This document shows positions 26,408-34,664 of a stretch of DNA of 64,000 nucleotides, piece after piece. Source of the stretch: Ruminococcaceae bacterium YAD3003. GTDB lineage: Bacteria > Bacillota > Clostridia > Saccharofermentanales > Saccharofermentanaceae. Position 1 is the first letter of the stretch. Each line of letters opens with the position of its first letter. The DNA lies in contig FNPA01000010.1 in assembly GCA_900107185.1 (NCBI GenBank), forward strand, positions 62,001 to 126,000, read 5' to 3'. The position numbers and the translations under genes were made by a program. The notes under the pieces were generated by a model, which searched no databases, was not told the origin of the DNA, and saw only the letters and a program-made list of their open reading frames with translations.

Positions 26408-28261
26408 ATGAATAAATATCTGAGAGCTTTGGCAGGAATTATATGCGCATCTTCCGTCGTCTTAAGCGGCGTTACGGTTTTTGCGGCAGACGATAAATAT
26501 ACTCCCACAGGAATTGCTTATGGTGAAATCGGCACTTCCATTGAGAAATGGGCCGGTGATAATCCCAACGAATATGTTTCTTTCGTAACCTCTGTTTTCG
26601 ATAAGGATGAGATCCTGTATGAGGGCGCATTCGGATATTATGACCGCGAGAGAAATCTTGCCGCTGACATCGATTCAGTCTACGAATGGGGCAGCGTAAG
26701 TAAGCTCACAGTCTGGGTCAGCGTCATGCAATTGTACGAACAGGGCAGGATCGACCTCAACGCCGACGTCCGCACCTATCTGCCCGACGGATTCTTCCAA
26801 AATCTTAAGTACGATGACCCTGTAACAATGTTAAATCTCATGAACCACAACGCAGGATGGGGTGAATGCACCTGGGCGCTGCAGACCGCCGATCCGGCAC
26901 AGATCGTGTCATTAGGAGACGCCCTGAGAGCTACCGAACCACCTCAAATGTACCGTCCGGGTGAGGTCATGTCCTACTCGAACTGGGGCGCCGCTCTGGC
27001 AGGTTACATCGTCGAGTGCATCACGGGTCAGTCCTATGCTGATTATGTGCACGAGAATATTTTCGAACCTCTGGGAATGGAGCATACTGCGATCCTTCCT
27101 GATCACAGCGATAATCCCTGGGTTAAGCAGCAGCGCGAAAGTCTTATTTCCTACAACTTCGACGGCTCTGCCTGGAACGGCAACGGAAGCCAGCTCATTT
27201 ACATAAACATCTACCCTGCAGGTGCTGTCACGGGAACAATTTCCGATATGGCTAAATTTGCACAGAGCTTTGTAAGTGACGACTGCCCGCTGTTTGAAAA
27301 ACCTGAGACACGAGAATTACTCCTCTCACCTTCCGAATATTTGGGAGACACCGACATAGCAGTCTGCTGTCACGGTCTGTGGATCGATGAATATGAGGGC
27401 GCTACTCTGATCGGTCACGATGGAGGCACTAATTCATGCTCATCTAAGCTCTATTTCGATATGAAAACAGGCCTTGGCTTTGTCTCCATGACTGCAGGCG
27501 GCAGGCCTGCCGTTGCATCAATTCTCTTCGGAGAACGGGCAACTATAGACCTCTCAGCGTATTCTTCTGCCATCTCTAATCCCGGCGGAATCGCAGGCAT
27601 GTACACGGGAACCAGATCCATTCGCAGAGGCATCTATAAGCTCTACGGTTATCTTAATCTGATGCCTGTTTCTTATACTGCTGATAACACCTATGATGTA
27701 GGCGGGCTCGCAACCATTAAACAGTATTCTGACAACATTATCGTGATGACACAGAGCGCTGATTATCCCGGCTACGTATATGAGACCGGTGACGGAACGA
27801 AGATAATAACACTGGGCAGCCAGAGTTTTGCTGAAGATAACATGATAATTCCTTCAGCAGTGCTGCTCGTAATATTCATCGTAATGTCTGCAGCTGGCGT
27901 ATTCATGCTGCTGTTCAAATTCATCGGACTGATCTCAAAAAGACATGAAGGTTACAAGGGTTCTGTCTTGATCACGCTGTCACAGGTGTTCAGGATTTTC
28001 GTGCTGATCCCTCCTGTTGCATTGATCACTAAATACTCCGAACAGTATGGCCTCACACATACACAGGGTTATATCTTCTTCGGTGTCGAGATGGCTTGTT
28101 TCCTGGTCTTTGCGGCGACTCTCATCTCTTCTGTTTTGGGACTCATCACAAAGAGCGAAGATGCAGCTCCGAAGTGGAAATACATAATGAGCATCCTGGG
28201 CAACGTCGTAGCTATTACCATGATGCTGCTCCTCGAATTCCTTAACATATGGGGTATCTGA
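26408..28261 (+). CDS. Serine hydrolase with C-terminal membrane helices
   Basis: A 617-residue exported protein of the class C beta-lactamase/penicillin-binding fold. A signal peptide (residues 1-26, ending VFAAD) is followed by the catalytic domain with SVSK (in WGSVSKL), the canonical Tyr-x-Asn as YSN (in SYSNWGAALAG) and the third motif HDGG. From about residue 480 there are four hydrophobic helices. It probably acts on peptidoglycan peptides or D-amino-acid esters at the outer membrane face. Unlike the hydrolase at 15855, all three motifs are standard. The GNAT gene starts 1 bp after its stop. Confidence 0.88.
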   Translation: MNKYLRALAGIICASSVVLSGVTVFAADDKYTPTGIAYGEIGTSIEKWAGDNPNEYVSFVTSVFDKDEILYEGAFGYYDRERNLAADIDSVYEWGSVSKLTVWVSVMQLYEQGRIDLNADVRTYLPDGFFQNLKYDDPVTMLNLMNHNAGWGECTWALQTADPAQIVSLGDALRATEPPQMYRPGEVMSYSNWGAALAGYIVECITGQSYADYVHENIFEPLGMEHTAILPDHSDNPWVKQQRESLISYNFDGSAWNGNGSQLIYINIYPAGAVTGTISDMAKFAQSFVSDDCPLFEKPETRELLLSPSEYLGDTDIAVCCHGLWIDEYEGATLIGHDGGTNSCSSKLYFDMKTGLGFVSMTAGGRPAVASILFGERATIDLSAYSSAISNPGGIAGMYTGTRSIRRGIYKLYGYLNLMPVSYTADNTYDVGGLATIKQYSDNIIVMTQSADYPGYVYETGDGTKIITLGSQSFAEDNMIIPSAVLLVIFIVMSAAGVFMLLFKFIGLISKRHEGYKGSVLITLSQVFRIFVLIPPVALITKYSEQYGLTHTQGYIFFGVEMACFLVFAATLISSVLGLITKSEDAAPKWKYIMSILGNVVAITMMLLLEFLNIWGI

Positions 28262-28262
28262 T

Positions 28263-28700
28263 ATGAGCGTTGATTACACGATAACCTACAACATTACACC
28301 AGAAGAATACATGGCAATGCGTGAAGCTGTCGGCTGGGGTTTGTTCCCGTTGGAACAGGCCGAAGCAGGCATAAAGAATTCCTATATCTGGTGCCTCAGA
28401 GAAGGTGAATGCATCGGCGGCCGTCCTATCGGTCTTGGCAGACTCATATGGGACCACGGCTATGTTATGTACATCGCTGACATTATTGTAATGCCTGAAT
28501 ATCAGGGCCAGGGATTGGGCCGCGTTCTCATGGAAGAAGTGCTGGCATTCATCCGCGAACAGTTAAAACCCGGCTACCGTTTCATGGTTTCACTCCAGAG
28601 CGCGAAAGGTAAAAATACCTTCTACGAGAAATTCGGTTTCATCTCAAGACCGGACGAAAACCACGGCCCGGGAATGCATCAGTGGTTCTCAGCAGAATAG
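28263..28700 (+). CDS. GNAT N-acetyltransferase
   Basis: A 145-residue GCN5-related acetyltransferase. The acetyl-CoA-binding motif A is clear (VMPEYQGQGLGRVLMEEV, with Q/R-x-x-G-x-G/A), and a C-terminal FYEKFGF completes the fold. The substrate is unknown; small amines, amino acids or protein N termini are typical. The ATG lies in TGATATG directly after the serine hydrolase stop, so the two are cotranscribed. A terminator follows. Confidence 0.9.
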   Translation: MSVDYTITYNITPEEYMAMREAVGWGLFPLEQAEAGIKNSYIWCLREGECIGGRPIGLGRLIWDHGYVMYIADIIVMPEYQGQGLGRVLMEEVLAFIREQLKPGYRFMVSLQSAKGKNTFYEKFGFISRPDENHGPGMHQWFSAE

Positions 28701-28728
28701 CCCCACTTTCAAAATTGTGAAGCTTAAT

Positions 28729-28752
28729 CAGGTCCCCTCTCCCGGGGGCCTG
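28729..28752 (+). terminator. Terminator of the hydrolase-GNAT operon
   Basis: CAGGTCCCC (28729-28737) and GGGGGCCTG (28744-28752) pair with one G-T; TTCTGTTT follows. Its position inside the frame that would lead into the next gene fragment supports reading that gene as 5'-truncated. Confidence 0.75.
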
Positions 28753-28754
28753 TT

Positions 28755-29116
28755 CTGTTTGGTAAGTTTCCAAAAGTCAAATGCGATCCGCAAAGGCTAC
28801 ATCGTAAACGTCAACTATAATGCATCACAGAAAGCATTCCTGCTGTCAGATAAGATCATTGATTCCACTGCAACAAGATTCAAGGGTCAGGGCGCATACG
28901 CAGACAACAATCCTTTCATCGGAACAAACTGCCCGACATGTGCAGCAGCGCTGAAGATACGTGCAAACACCTTAGGCACATGTACCTTCTGCGGAAAAGA
29001 GTTATTCGTGCCTTATTCAGTGCAGGAAACAACGGGGATTAAAAGCTGAATGGTACTACGAGATCTACGACATCGCCGGCTGCGACTTGAACAAAGCCGG
29101 CGGCTGGATCCGCTGA
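28755..29116 (+). pseudogene. Decayed zinc-ribbon protein gene (5' truncated, frameshifted)
   Basis: From about 28755 a frame encodes a soluble sequence with a zinc ribbon (CPTC...CTFCGKE) up to a stop at 29047-29049. In the +1 frame, convincing coding sequence continues (AEWYYEIYDIAGCDLN) to a stop at 29114-29116. A single indel near 29035-29050 would join them. No ribosome site or start codon is visible upstream, where the preceding operon's terminator lies. I infer a broken gene of an unknown zinc-ribbon family. Confidence 0.6.
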
Positions 29117-29141
29117 CAGTTAAAGATCTATGGAAAACAAA

Positions 29142-29169
29142 CACCGTCTGAACACGTTTCAGATGGTGT
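29142..29169 (+). terminator. Terminator after the zinc-ribbon remnant
   Basis: CACCGTCTGAA and TTTCAGATGGTG pair almost completely around CACG and are followed by TTTTATTT. Confidence 0.8.
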
Positions 29170-29297
29170 TTTATTTGAGCAAAGGTGCGTAAACACTGCA
29201 TTTCAAGCATCAATTGATATATAATCAGACATAGGAAAAACATTTCAACTCGGTTTCAGGAAGGGCAGATAAGATATCCTTAAAAAGGAGAATGCTC

Positions 29298-29972
29298 ATG
29301 AAGATTTTAATCGCAGAAGACGAGATTTCCACAGCGAAAGCGCTGAAGGTAATATTGGAAAAATCAAAGTTTTCCGTCGACATCGTTCACAACGGCAATG
29401 ACGCCTGGAATTATATCCAGGCCGGTCCTTATGAGGTCATCGTCCTCGATATTATGATGCCCGGCATGAACGGCCTCGAAGTCCTCGCAAAACTCCGCGC
29501 GAACGACATCAAGACTCCCGTCCTTATGCTCACTGCCAAAGGCGAACTCGAAGACCGCGTAGCAGGTCTCGAGGCAGGCGCTGATGACTACCTGCCTAAA
29601 CCTTTCGCGAGTGCAGAATTAATAGCAAGGGTTAAGGCATTGGGTAGAAGAAGTGAGATATATTCTGACTCAGTAAAGCAGGCCGGAAATCTCATTCTCG
29701 ACAGCAATAAATATGAGATGCGCGTAGGCTCTGACGCTGTCTCACTCACCAATAAAGAATACCAGCTGATGGAGCTCTTCATTCTTCATCCGGGATTCGT
29801 TTTCTCAACCGAACACCTCATGGAAAAGATCTGGGGACTGGATTCTGAATCCTACATCGATGTTGTCTGGACACACATCGGGTTCGTGCGTAAAAAGCTT
29901 AAGTCTTTAAACGCTAATGTTGAGATCAAAACGATCCGTGGCGCAGGCTACTCATTGGAGGTAATCAAGTGA
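29298..29972 (+). CDS. OmpR-family response regulator
   Basis: A 224-residue regulator. The receiver domain (residues 1-115) has the acidic pocket EDE near 7-9, phosphoacceptor Asp51 (VLDIMMPG) and Lys in YLPKPF; the C-terminal winged helix (about 125-222) has the usual NKEYQLMELF and IRGAGY. I chose the ATG at 29298, with AAAAGGAG 7 nt upstream; an in-frame ATG two codons earlier abuts the ribosome site. The TATAAT at 29220-29225 is a likely -10. The stop overlaps the start of the sensor kinase gene, so this is a two-component pair. Confidence 0.95.
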   Translation: MKILIAEDEISTAKALKVILEKSKFSVDIVHNGNDAWNYIQAGPYEVIVLDIMMPGMNGLEVLAKLRANDIKTPVLMLTAKGELEDRVAGLEAGADDYLPKPFASAELIARVKALGRRSEIYSDSVKQAGNLILDSNKYEMRVGSDAVSLTNKEYQLMELFILHPGFVFSTEHLMEKIWGLDSESYIDVVWTHIGFVRKKLKSLNANVEIKTIRGAGYSLEVIK

Positions 29973-31228
29973 TAAAGAAACTCCGCTGGCGTTTTATATC
30001 CACCGCAATGCTCGCGTTCTTCCTCGTGATCGCACTGATCGCGGGCTTTGTAAACGCCGCATACTATTGCGTGGAAACCAGAAGGATCGATAAGACACTC
30101 GATTCCATTATCAGTTACGACGCATATCAGCCGCGCTTCGACGGACACGGAGGCGGCCCTGGCGGTCCCGGCGGCATGGGAGATATGAACCCGATGGAGC
30201 CCTTCAGGGCGCTTCCTAACGAAGAAGAAAACTACATGACACGTTTCTTCATCGTAACGCTCGATGAGAACAACATGATCGTCGAATCCTCTCTCGATTT
30301 CATCGCTTCCATCGATGAGGATGACCTCATCTCCTACACTGATTCCGCACTGTCCAAAAAGGCTGACAGCGGCTACGTGAACGGCTACCGCTATATGCGT
30401 TCCTATGCCGATGGAGCAACGATAATCACGTTCCTGAACTGCGAGCGCGAACTCCAGTCCATGAGAACGATCCTCGCCATGACTCTCCTGATCTCAGGTG
30501 TGGCAATTATCCTCGTATTCATACTGGTTCTCCTATTCTCTAAAAAAGCGCTCCAGCCGATCGCGCAGAACATCGAGATCCAGAAGCGCTTCATTACCGA
30601 TGCAGGCCACGAGTTAAAGACACCTCTGACTTCCATCTCCACGAGCCTCGACGTCATCGAAATCGATAAAGGTGAAGACGAGTGGACACAGAATATCCGT
30701 TCGCAGGTTAACCGCATGACCGGTCTGGTCGGCGAGTTGGTCGCGCTCTCAAAGCTCGATGAAGTGAAGCCTGTTCCGGCGAAGGAAACTTTCGATCTGT
30801 CAGGTGCCGCATGGGAAATCATCGAGGTCCATATGCCTCAGGCAAAGGCGCGTGGCAAAGAAATAATGACTGATATCCAGAACGGCGTCACTCTCTTCGG
30901 CGAGAAGGCCTCCATCCAGCAGATGCTCTCGGTCCTCATCGACAACGCCATCAAGTATTCTGACGATAACGGCAGCATCGTCGTTACCATCAACAAGGTG
31001 AAGAACAAAACGCGCATCGAAGTCTTCAACACTTGCAACTATTCGACAGCGCCTGACTGCAGCCGTCTCTTCGACCGCTTCTACCGTCCTGACGAATCCC
31101 GCAACACCTCCACCGGCGGCAACGGTATCGGCCTGGCGATCGCAAAGGCTGTTGTCGAAGCCCACGGCGGCAAGATTTCCGCGAAGTGCCCCGACGGCAA
31201 GTCAATGACGATAACAGTGGAGCTGTAA
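29969..31228 (+). CDS. Sensor histidine kinase
   Basis: A 419-residue membrane kinase starting at a GTG that overlaps the regulator stop (GTGA). Two membrane helices (about 12-35 and 170-192) enclose an extracellular sensor with a Gly/Pro-rich stretch (GGGPGGPGGMGDM). The HisKA phosphoacceptor is in DAGHELKTPLTS, and the ATPase domain shows the N box (LIDNAIKYSD) and G boxes (GGNGIGLAIAK). No HAMP domain is evident; the HisKA domain follows the second helix closely. The signal is unknown. Repeat element B, not a simple terminator, follows the gene. Confidence 0.95.
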   Translation: MIKKLRWRFISTAMLAFFLVIALIAGFVNAAYYCVETRRIDKTLDSIISYDAYQPRFDGHGGGPGGPGGMGDMNPMEPFRALPNEEENYMTRFFIVTLDENNMIVESSLDFIASIDEDDLISYTDSALSKKADSGYVNGYRYMRSYADGATIITFLNCERELQSMRTILAMTLLISGVAIILVFILVLLFSKKALQPIAQNIEIQKRFITDAGHELKTPLTSISTSLDVIEIDKGEDEWTQNIRSQVNRMTGLVGELVALSKLDEVKPVPAKETFDLSGAAWEIIEVHMPQAKARGKEIMTDIQNGVTLFGEKASIQQMLSVLIDNAIKYSDDNGSIVVTINKVKNKTRIEVFNTCNYSTAPDCSRLFDRFYRPDESRNTSTGGNGIGLAIAKAVVEAHGGKISAKCPDGKSMTITVEL

Positions 31229-31261
31229 TCCACTCTGCTATCCGCCCTGCAGATTCCAGCG

Positions 31262-31374
31262 TGTAAATTTAGTGTAGTAATCGGCCCGTGTTACTACACT
31301 TTTTTTGCACGTTTGTTCACAAGTGTAGTTTTACGTGTAGTAATTGAACCTATTTACTACACATAATTTGCACG
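31262..31374 (+). repeat. TACTACAC multi-hairpin element, copy B
   Basis: AGTGTAGTAA (31271-31280) pairs with TTACTACACT (31291-31300), then T7 and GCACGTTTGTTCACAAG, then GTGTAGTAA (31335-31343) with TTACTACAC (31354-31362), ending ATAATTTGCACG. A middle ACTACACTT/AAGTGTAGT pairing (31293-31301, 31321-31329) is an alternative fold. Copy C, in the same orientation, lies 1.2 kb downstream. Confidence 0.9.
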
Positions 31375-31523
31375 CAGCAAAATACTTCTCTTCGCACGGC
31401 TGGTTGTAATAATTTAATTATTTTATTATTCCCCTCGAAATCCATGTTTTCGGGCGTTTTTTGCTTGTCGCTTTTGTCGTATTTTGTCGTGTTTGTTTAC
31501 ATAATTCCGACAAACGGTCCGCA

Positions 31524-31538
31524 TATAATCGGATCATG
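31524..31538 (+). promoter_or_regulatory. -10 box 6 bp before the start codon (possible leaderless start)
   Basis: TATAAT at 31524-31529 is followed by six bases and then the ATG at 31536. No ribosome site precedes the ATG. TTTACA at 31496-31501 is a -35-like word but 22 bp away. Confidence 0.5.
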
Positions 31539-32345
31539 GAAATAATTAACAAGCACATCATGCAAGAGTATCTCGCCCTCAAGATCAATTATTGCCGCAA
31601 GCAGCTCGAAAGGCTGCCTGAGATTAAGCTGCAGACTCACAACAAGAACTCGGATTCTAAAGACGTGATTCTTGTATACGGTCACAGATACAGAGCTAAC
31701 TCTACCAACGGTAAGCGGTATGCCAAGCTCCTACAATATAAGGAGACTCTCCAAAGGAAACTCGAATACTACGAGTCTGTCTGGAACTGCAAGTACAAAG
31801 ATATCCCATTCCCCGAATGTGAACCACACAGAGTTATCCGCACACTGCTATCAGCTAATGGGACCAGGATCGTCATGAACAAGGAATTTTTCGACAGCCT
31901 GAAAAATGATGCGAACACAAAATACCCGAAGCCAACCAGTTATCCGTTCAACGGGATATACTACCGTTCAGCTGCAGAACGCGAGATAGCTATCTTCTAT
32001 ACGGAGACGGGCATTCAATTCAAGTATGAACCCGAGATGACGATAATGGGAGTACCGGGATTCATCTACCCGGACTTCGTAATATACATTCCCGAACTGG
32101 ATAACTGTAAGATCCACGAGCACTTGGGAATGAAGGACTCTTCCAGGTATCTCCAAATCACCTGTACCAAATACCATAATTACACTAATGCAGGTCTGGT
32201 TCCTGAACTTGATGTCATATTCACCCATGACATAGAAGAGATTCCGTTCGACGTAAGAGCCTTATCATCCAAACTGAATACCTCGATCTACACAACAATG
32301 ATCGGAACCAAGCAACCCATTAATACTCAACAAACGGGATCGTGA
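31536..32345 (+). CDS. PD-(D/E)XK-like nuclease-fold protein of unknown role
   Basis: A 269-residue soluble protein. The N-terminal 80 residues are helical, probably a coiled coil. Residues about 140-215 match the pattern of a restriction-endonuclease-like core: E150 (SAAEREIA), E165 (KYEPE), D180 (YPDFVIY), E195 (HEHLGM) and K212. This pattern is known from uncharacterised clostridial proteins; I infer a DNA nuclease fold, not a proven activity. I start it at the ATG at 31536, which lies 6 bp past a TATAAT. It is bracketed by repeat copies B and C in the same orientation, and no methylase or partner gene is adjacent. Confidence 0.7.
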   Translation: MEIINKHIMQEYLALKINYCRKQLERLPEIKLQTHNKNSDSKDVILVYGHRYRANSTNGKRYAKLLQYKETLQRKLEYYESVWNCKYKDIPFPECEPHRVIRTLLSANGTRIVMNKEFFDSLKNDANTKYPKPTSYPFNGIYYRSAAEREIAIFYTETGIQFKYEPEMTIMGVPGFIYPDFVIYIPELDNCKIHEHLGMKDSSRYLQITCTKYHNYTNAGLVPELDVIFTHDIEEIPFDVRALSSKLNTSIYTTMIGTKQPINTQQTGS

Positions 32346-32359
32346 TATGCGGGGTCGGG

Positions 32360-32464
32360 GAACCGGCCTCTTGGTCACCAAATAAGTACCTGTATGCTGG
32401 CAGTCAAGGACGACCAAAGGTCGAACATTGTGATCCTTGACGGCCATGTAAAGCAGGTGCTATT
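32360..32464. other. Noncoding stretch with several hairpins
   Basis: Between the nuclease-like gene and repeat C there is a TTGGT/ACCAA hairpin, then GTCAAGGA (32403-32410) pairing with TCCTTGAC (32434-32441) around an inner CGACC-AAA-GGTCG hairpin (32411-32423), then a GTAAAG/CTTTAC pair. No T run follows the large stem, so it is not a classical terminator. It may be a structured RNA or a recombination site. Confidence 0.4.
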
Positions 32465-32479
32465 TCTTTACATGAATAC

Positions 32480-32596
32480 GTGTGCAAATTTTTTGTAGTA
32501 AACACGACTCATAACTACACTTTTTTTGCACGTTTGTTCACTAGTGTAGTTTTTCGTGTAGTATTCGTGACAATTTACTACACTTTTTTCGCACAC
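32480..32596 (+). repeat. TACTACAC multi-hairpin element, copy C
   Basis: GTAGTAA...TAACTACAC (32495-32520), T7, then a core nearly identical to copy B (GCACGTTTGTTCACTAG, 32528-32544), then GTGTAGTA (32556-32563) with TACTACAC, a T run and CGCAC. The loop sequences differ from copy B while the stems and core are kept. Confidence 0.9.
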
Positions 32597-32646
32597 CCTT
32601 TTTGAGCAAGAGTTTGTGCTATTCTTATCTTCAAAGGGAGCGGCCC

Positions 32647-33093
32647 ATGAAACAAGCCTATGAGATGACATATACGCACAAGACGGACGAGCGCACTTCG
32701 GTGCGTTTGATTCCGTATGATTCCATATATCAGGACCAGTACCGGAAACTCTACAATTCCTGCTACCACGAGATGCGTGAGGCGCTAGGGATCAGGCCGT
32801 ATGACTTCATTCAGGACGATTCTTTCTTCGATGAAGGAATGGATGAAGTGTATATTCTCGTCGAAGATGGCGAGCTCATCGGCAGCGTTGCACTCAAGGG
32901 CAACGAGATCGACGACCTGCTGGTAGCCATTAAACATCAGGGCAAAGGTTACGGCAAACAGATCCTCTTGTGGGCGCTCGGGAAAATAAACAGCGACAAC
33001 ATAATCCTGCACGTCGCGGAATGGAACGCGCGAGCGGTCAGGCTATATAAGAGCGTCGGATTTGAAGTCACAAAAACAATCGAGATCAAGTGA
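32647..33093 (+). CDS. GNAT N-acetyltransferase
   Basis: A 148-residue acetyltransferase. Motif A is present (VAIKHQGKGYGKQILLWAL), with the C-terminal VRLYKSVGFEVTK typical of Rim-like/YesJ-like GNATs. I chose the ATG at 32647, behind AAAGGGAG. The substrate is unknown. The ProC-like gene starts 10 bp after its stop, so the two form an operon. Confidence 0.88.
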   Translation: MKQAYEMTYTHKTDERTSVRLIPYDSIYQDQYRKLYNSCYHEMREALGIRPYDFIQDDSFFDEGMDEVYILVEDGELIGSVALKGNEIDDLLVAIKHQGKGYGKQILLWALGKINSDNIILHVAEWNARAVRLYKSVGFEVTKTIEIK

Positions 33094-33103
33094 GGAAATT
33101 AAC

Positions 33104-33898
33104 ATGAAAATTGGAATTATCGGTTACGGCAGCATGGGCAAAATGCTCCTGTGGAAGTTTGCAGAGAAAGGTTCAATTGCTAAGCAGGACCTGTATGTTT
33201 TTAACAAAACGATTGAAAAGTGCGACGAGGCAAAAGACATCGCACAAATCGTTTCCGCAAAGGAAATTGCGGCAAATTGCGACATCACTTTCGTCTGCGT
33301 CCGCCCTGCCGACATCAAGGTTGTTTTGGAAGAGATCAAAGATTCCGTCAAAGAGGGCACACTCATCGTATCGCTCAACGGCAGCGTTTCGTTTGAATCA
33401 ATCGGCACTGTTATCGATTGCCAAACAGCGAAAGTCATCCCGAGCCTCACTGCTGAGATTGGAAGATCGCAGACTCTCGTGTGCTACAACGGAAAAGTAA
33501 CAGAGACAAAAAAGAACGCTCTTAAGACTCTTCTCTCCTCTATCGGCGATGTCATCGAACTGCCCGAAAATGAGATGGGGATGGGTTCTGAACTCGTCAG
33601 CTGCATGCCCGGATTTATCGCATCGATCTTCGATGTCATCTGCAATTCCGCAAAAAAGCACACGTCGATACCGGACGATCAGATCGTGAGAATGGTGCTC
33701 CAGACAATGAGCGCGACCGGTGACCTGATGCTGCAGAAGGACATGACTTTCGAGGATGTTGTAACGAGAGTCGCAACACCGGGCGGCATCACTGAAGAAG
33801 GCACAAAAGTTGTGTACGAAGGCTTCCCTGAAACAGCAGATCTTCTTTTCGAGAAGACATTGGAGAAGAGACGCCAGACGGCTGCTAAAAACAAGTGA
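33104..33898 (+). CDS. Pyrroline-5-carboxylate reductase-like protein (ProC/ComER type)
   Basis: A 264-residue protein with an N-terminal Rossmann fold (IGIIGYGSMGKMLL, residues 3-16) and the C-terminal dimerisation helix region of ProC (TPGGITEEGTKV near 225). ProC reduces pyrroline-5-carboxylate to proline with NAD(P)H. The divergence from typical ProC (for example VSLNGSVSFESIG) and the operon with a GNAT fit the ComER branch, whose biochemical role is unclear. TGAGGAAA precedes the ATG. Confidence 0.8.
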   Translation: MKIGIIGYGSMGKMLLWKFAEKGSIAKQDLYVFNKTIEKCDEAKDIAQIVSAKEIAANCDITFVCVRPADIKVVLEEIKDSVKEGTLIVSLNGSVSFESIGTVIDCQTAKVIPSLTAEIGRSQTLVCYNGKVTETKKNALKTLLSSIGDVIELPENEMGMGSELVSCMPGFIASIFDVICNSAKKHTSIPDDQIVRMVLQTMSATGDLMLQKDMTFEDVVTRVATPGGITEEGTKVVYEGFPETADLLFEKTLEKRRQTAAKNK

Positions 33899-33899
33899 G

Positions 33900-33916
33900 A
33901 GCAACAACGCGTTGCT
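33900..33916 (+). terminator. Short terminator hairpin after the ProC-like gene
   Basis: AGCAAC (33900-33905) and GTTGCT (33911-33916) pair over a 5-nt loop; TGTTTTC follows. It is a weak but plausible terminator. Confidence 0.5.
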
Positions 33917-33977
33917 TGTTTTCGAGTTGGGGTGAACGGATAATGAAACCATCAACCAGTTTAAAGGAGTAAGTAAG

Positions 33978-34421
33978 ATGGAAACCAAAGATGTACTTAA
34001 GAAGATTCGTGAAGACAATGGCCTCACACAGGATCAGATGGCCGAGAGGATCCTCGTATCGAGACAGGCGGTAAGCCGCTGGGAAACGGGCGAGACACAG
34101 CCTAATACAGAGACACTGAAGATCCTTTCCAAAGAATTCAACGTATCGATCAACACGCTGCTCGGCAGCCCCAGACAGCTCATCTGCCAGTGTTGTGGAA
34201 TGCCGCTTAACGAGGACATCAACATCAGCAGAGAACCCGATGGCGAATTCAACGAAGACTACTGCAAGTGGTGCTACACAGACGGCGACTTCGTCTACCA
34301 GTCCAAGGATGCGCTCCTCGACTTCCTCATCGAACACATGCCGAATCCTGAGAACCTCCCTTATGACGTTCTGCGCAATCAATATGACGGCTACTTGTCA
34401 CAGTTAGAGCATTGGAAATAA
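33978..34421 (+). CDS. XRE regulator with C-terminal zinc-ribbon domain
   Basis: A 147-residue protein. Residues 5-60 form a Cro/C1-type HTH (LTQDQMAERILVSRQAVSRW). Residues 70-145 form a cysteine-containing domain (CQCCGMPL...CKWCYTDG) known as a putative zinc ribbon that also occurs as a free-standing protein. AAAGGAG precedes the ATG. Such fusions are common in Firmicutes; the DNA targets and signal are unknown. Confidence 0.88.
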   Translation: METKDVLKKIREDNGLTQDQMAERILVSRQAVSRWETGETQPNTETLKILSKEFNVSINTLLGSPRQLICQCCGMPLNEDINISREPDGEFNEDYCKWCYTDGDFVYQSKDALLDFLIEHMPNPENLPYDVLRNQYDGYLSQLEHWK

Positions 34422-34446
34422 AGCCCGACCAATGTACGATTGAGTC

Positions 34447-34602
34447 ATGGGGAATGAAACAACTGTACAGGAAACGGCTTCGCAAGAGTCCAAGTGGAAT
34501 AAGATAAGATTCATTAACAGAGACATGCTCAAATACATGGCTCTGTTTTTGATGGGCGGCGGACACCTAATCATCTATATCGGCATCACGCAGTATTCGT
34601 AG
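34447..34602 (+). pseudogene. 51-residue membrane-protein stump
   Basis: The frame from ATG 34447 encodes a hydrophilic leader, then RDMLKYMALFLMGGGHLI, and stops at 34602 after one hydrophobic helix. The RDMLKY-plus-helix start resembles the N terminus of TraX-like or acyltransferase-like multispanning proteins. The ribosome site is poor. I think it is a truncated gene; a real single-helix small protein is the alternative. Confidence 0.4.
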
Positions 34603-34664
34603 TAAAAATGCTGATCGGATAAATGCCCGGGAACTTCCCGCCGCAATTAGTCAAGAATCAAGGC

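Noticed and set aside
33398-34027. Minus-strand frame of 209 codons opposite the ProC-like gene
   Set aside because: It crosses the ProC stop and the next gene's start; shadow frame without signals.
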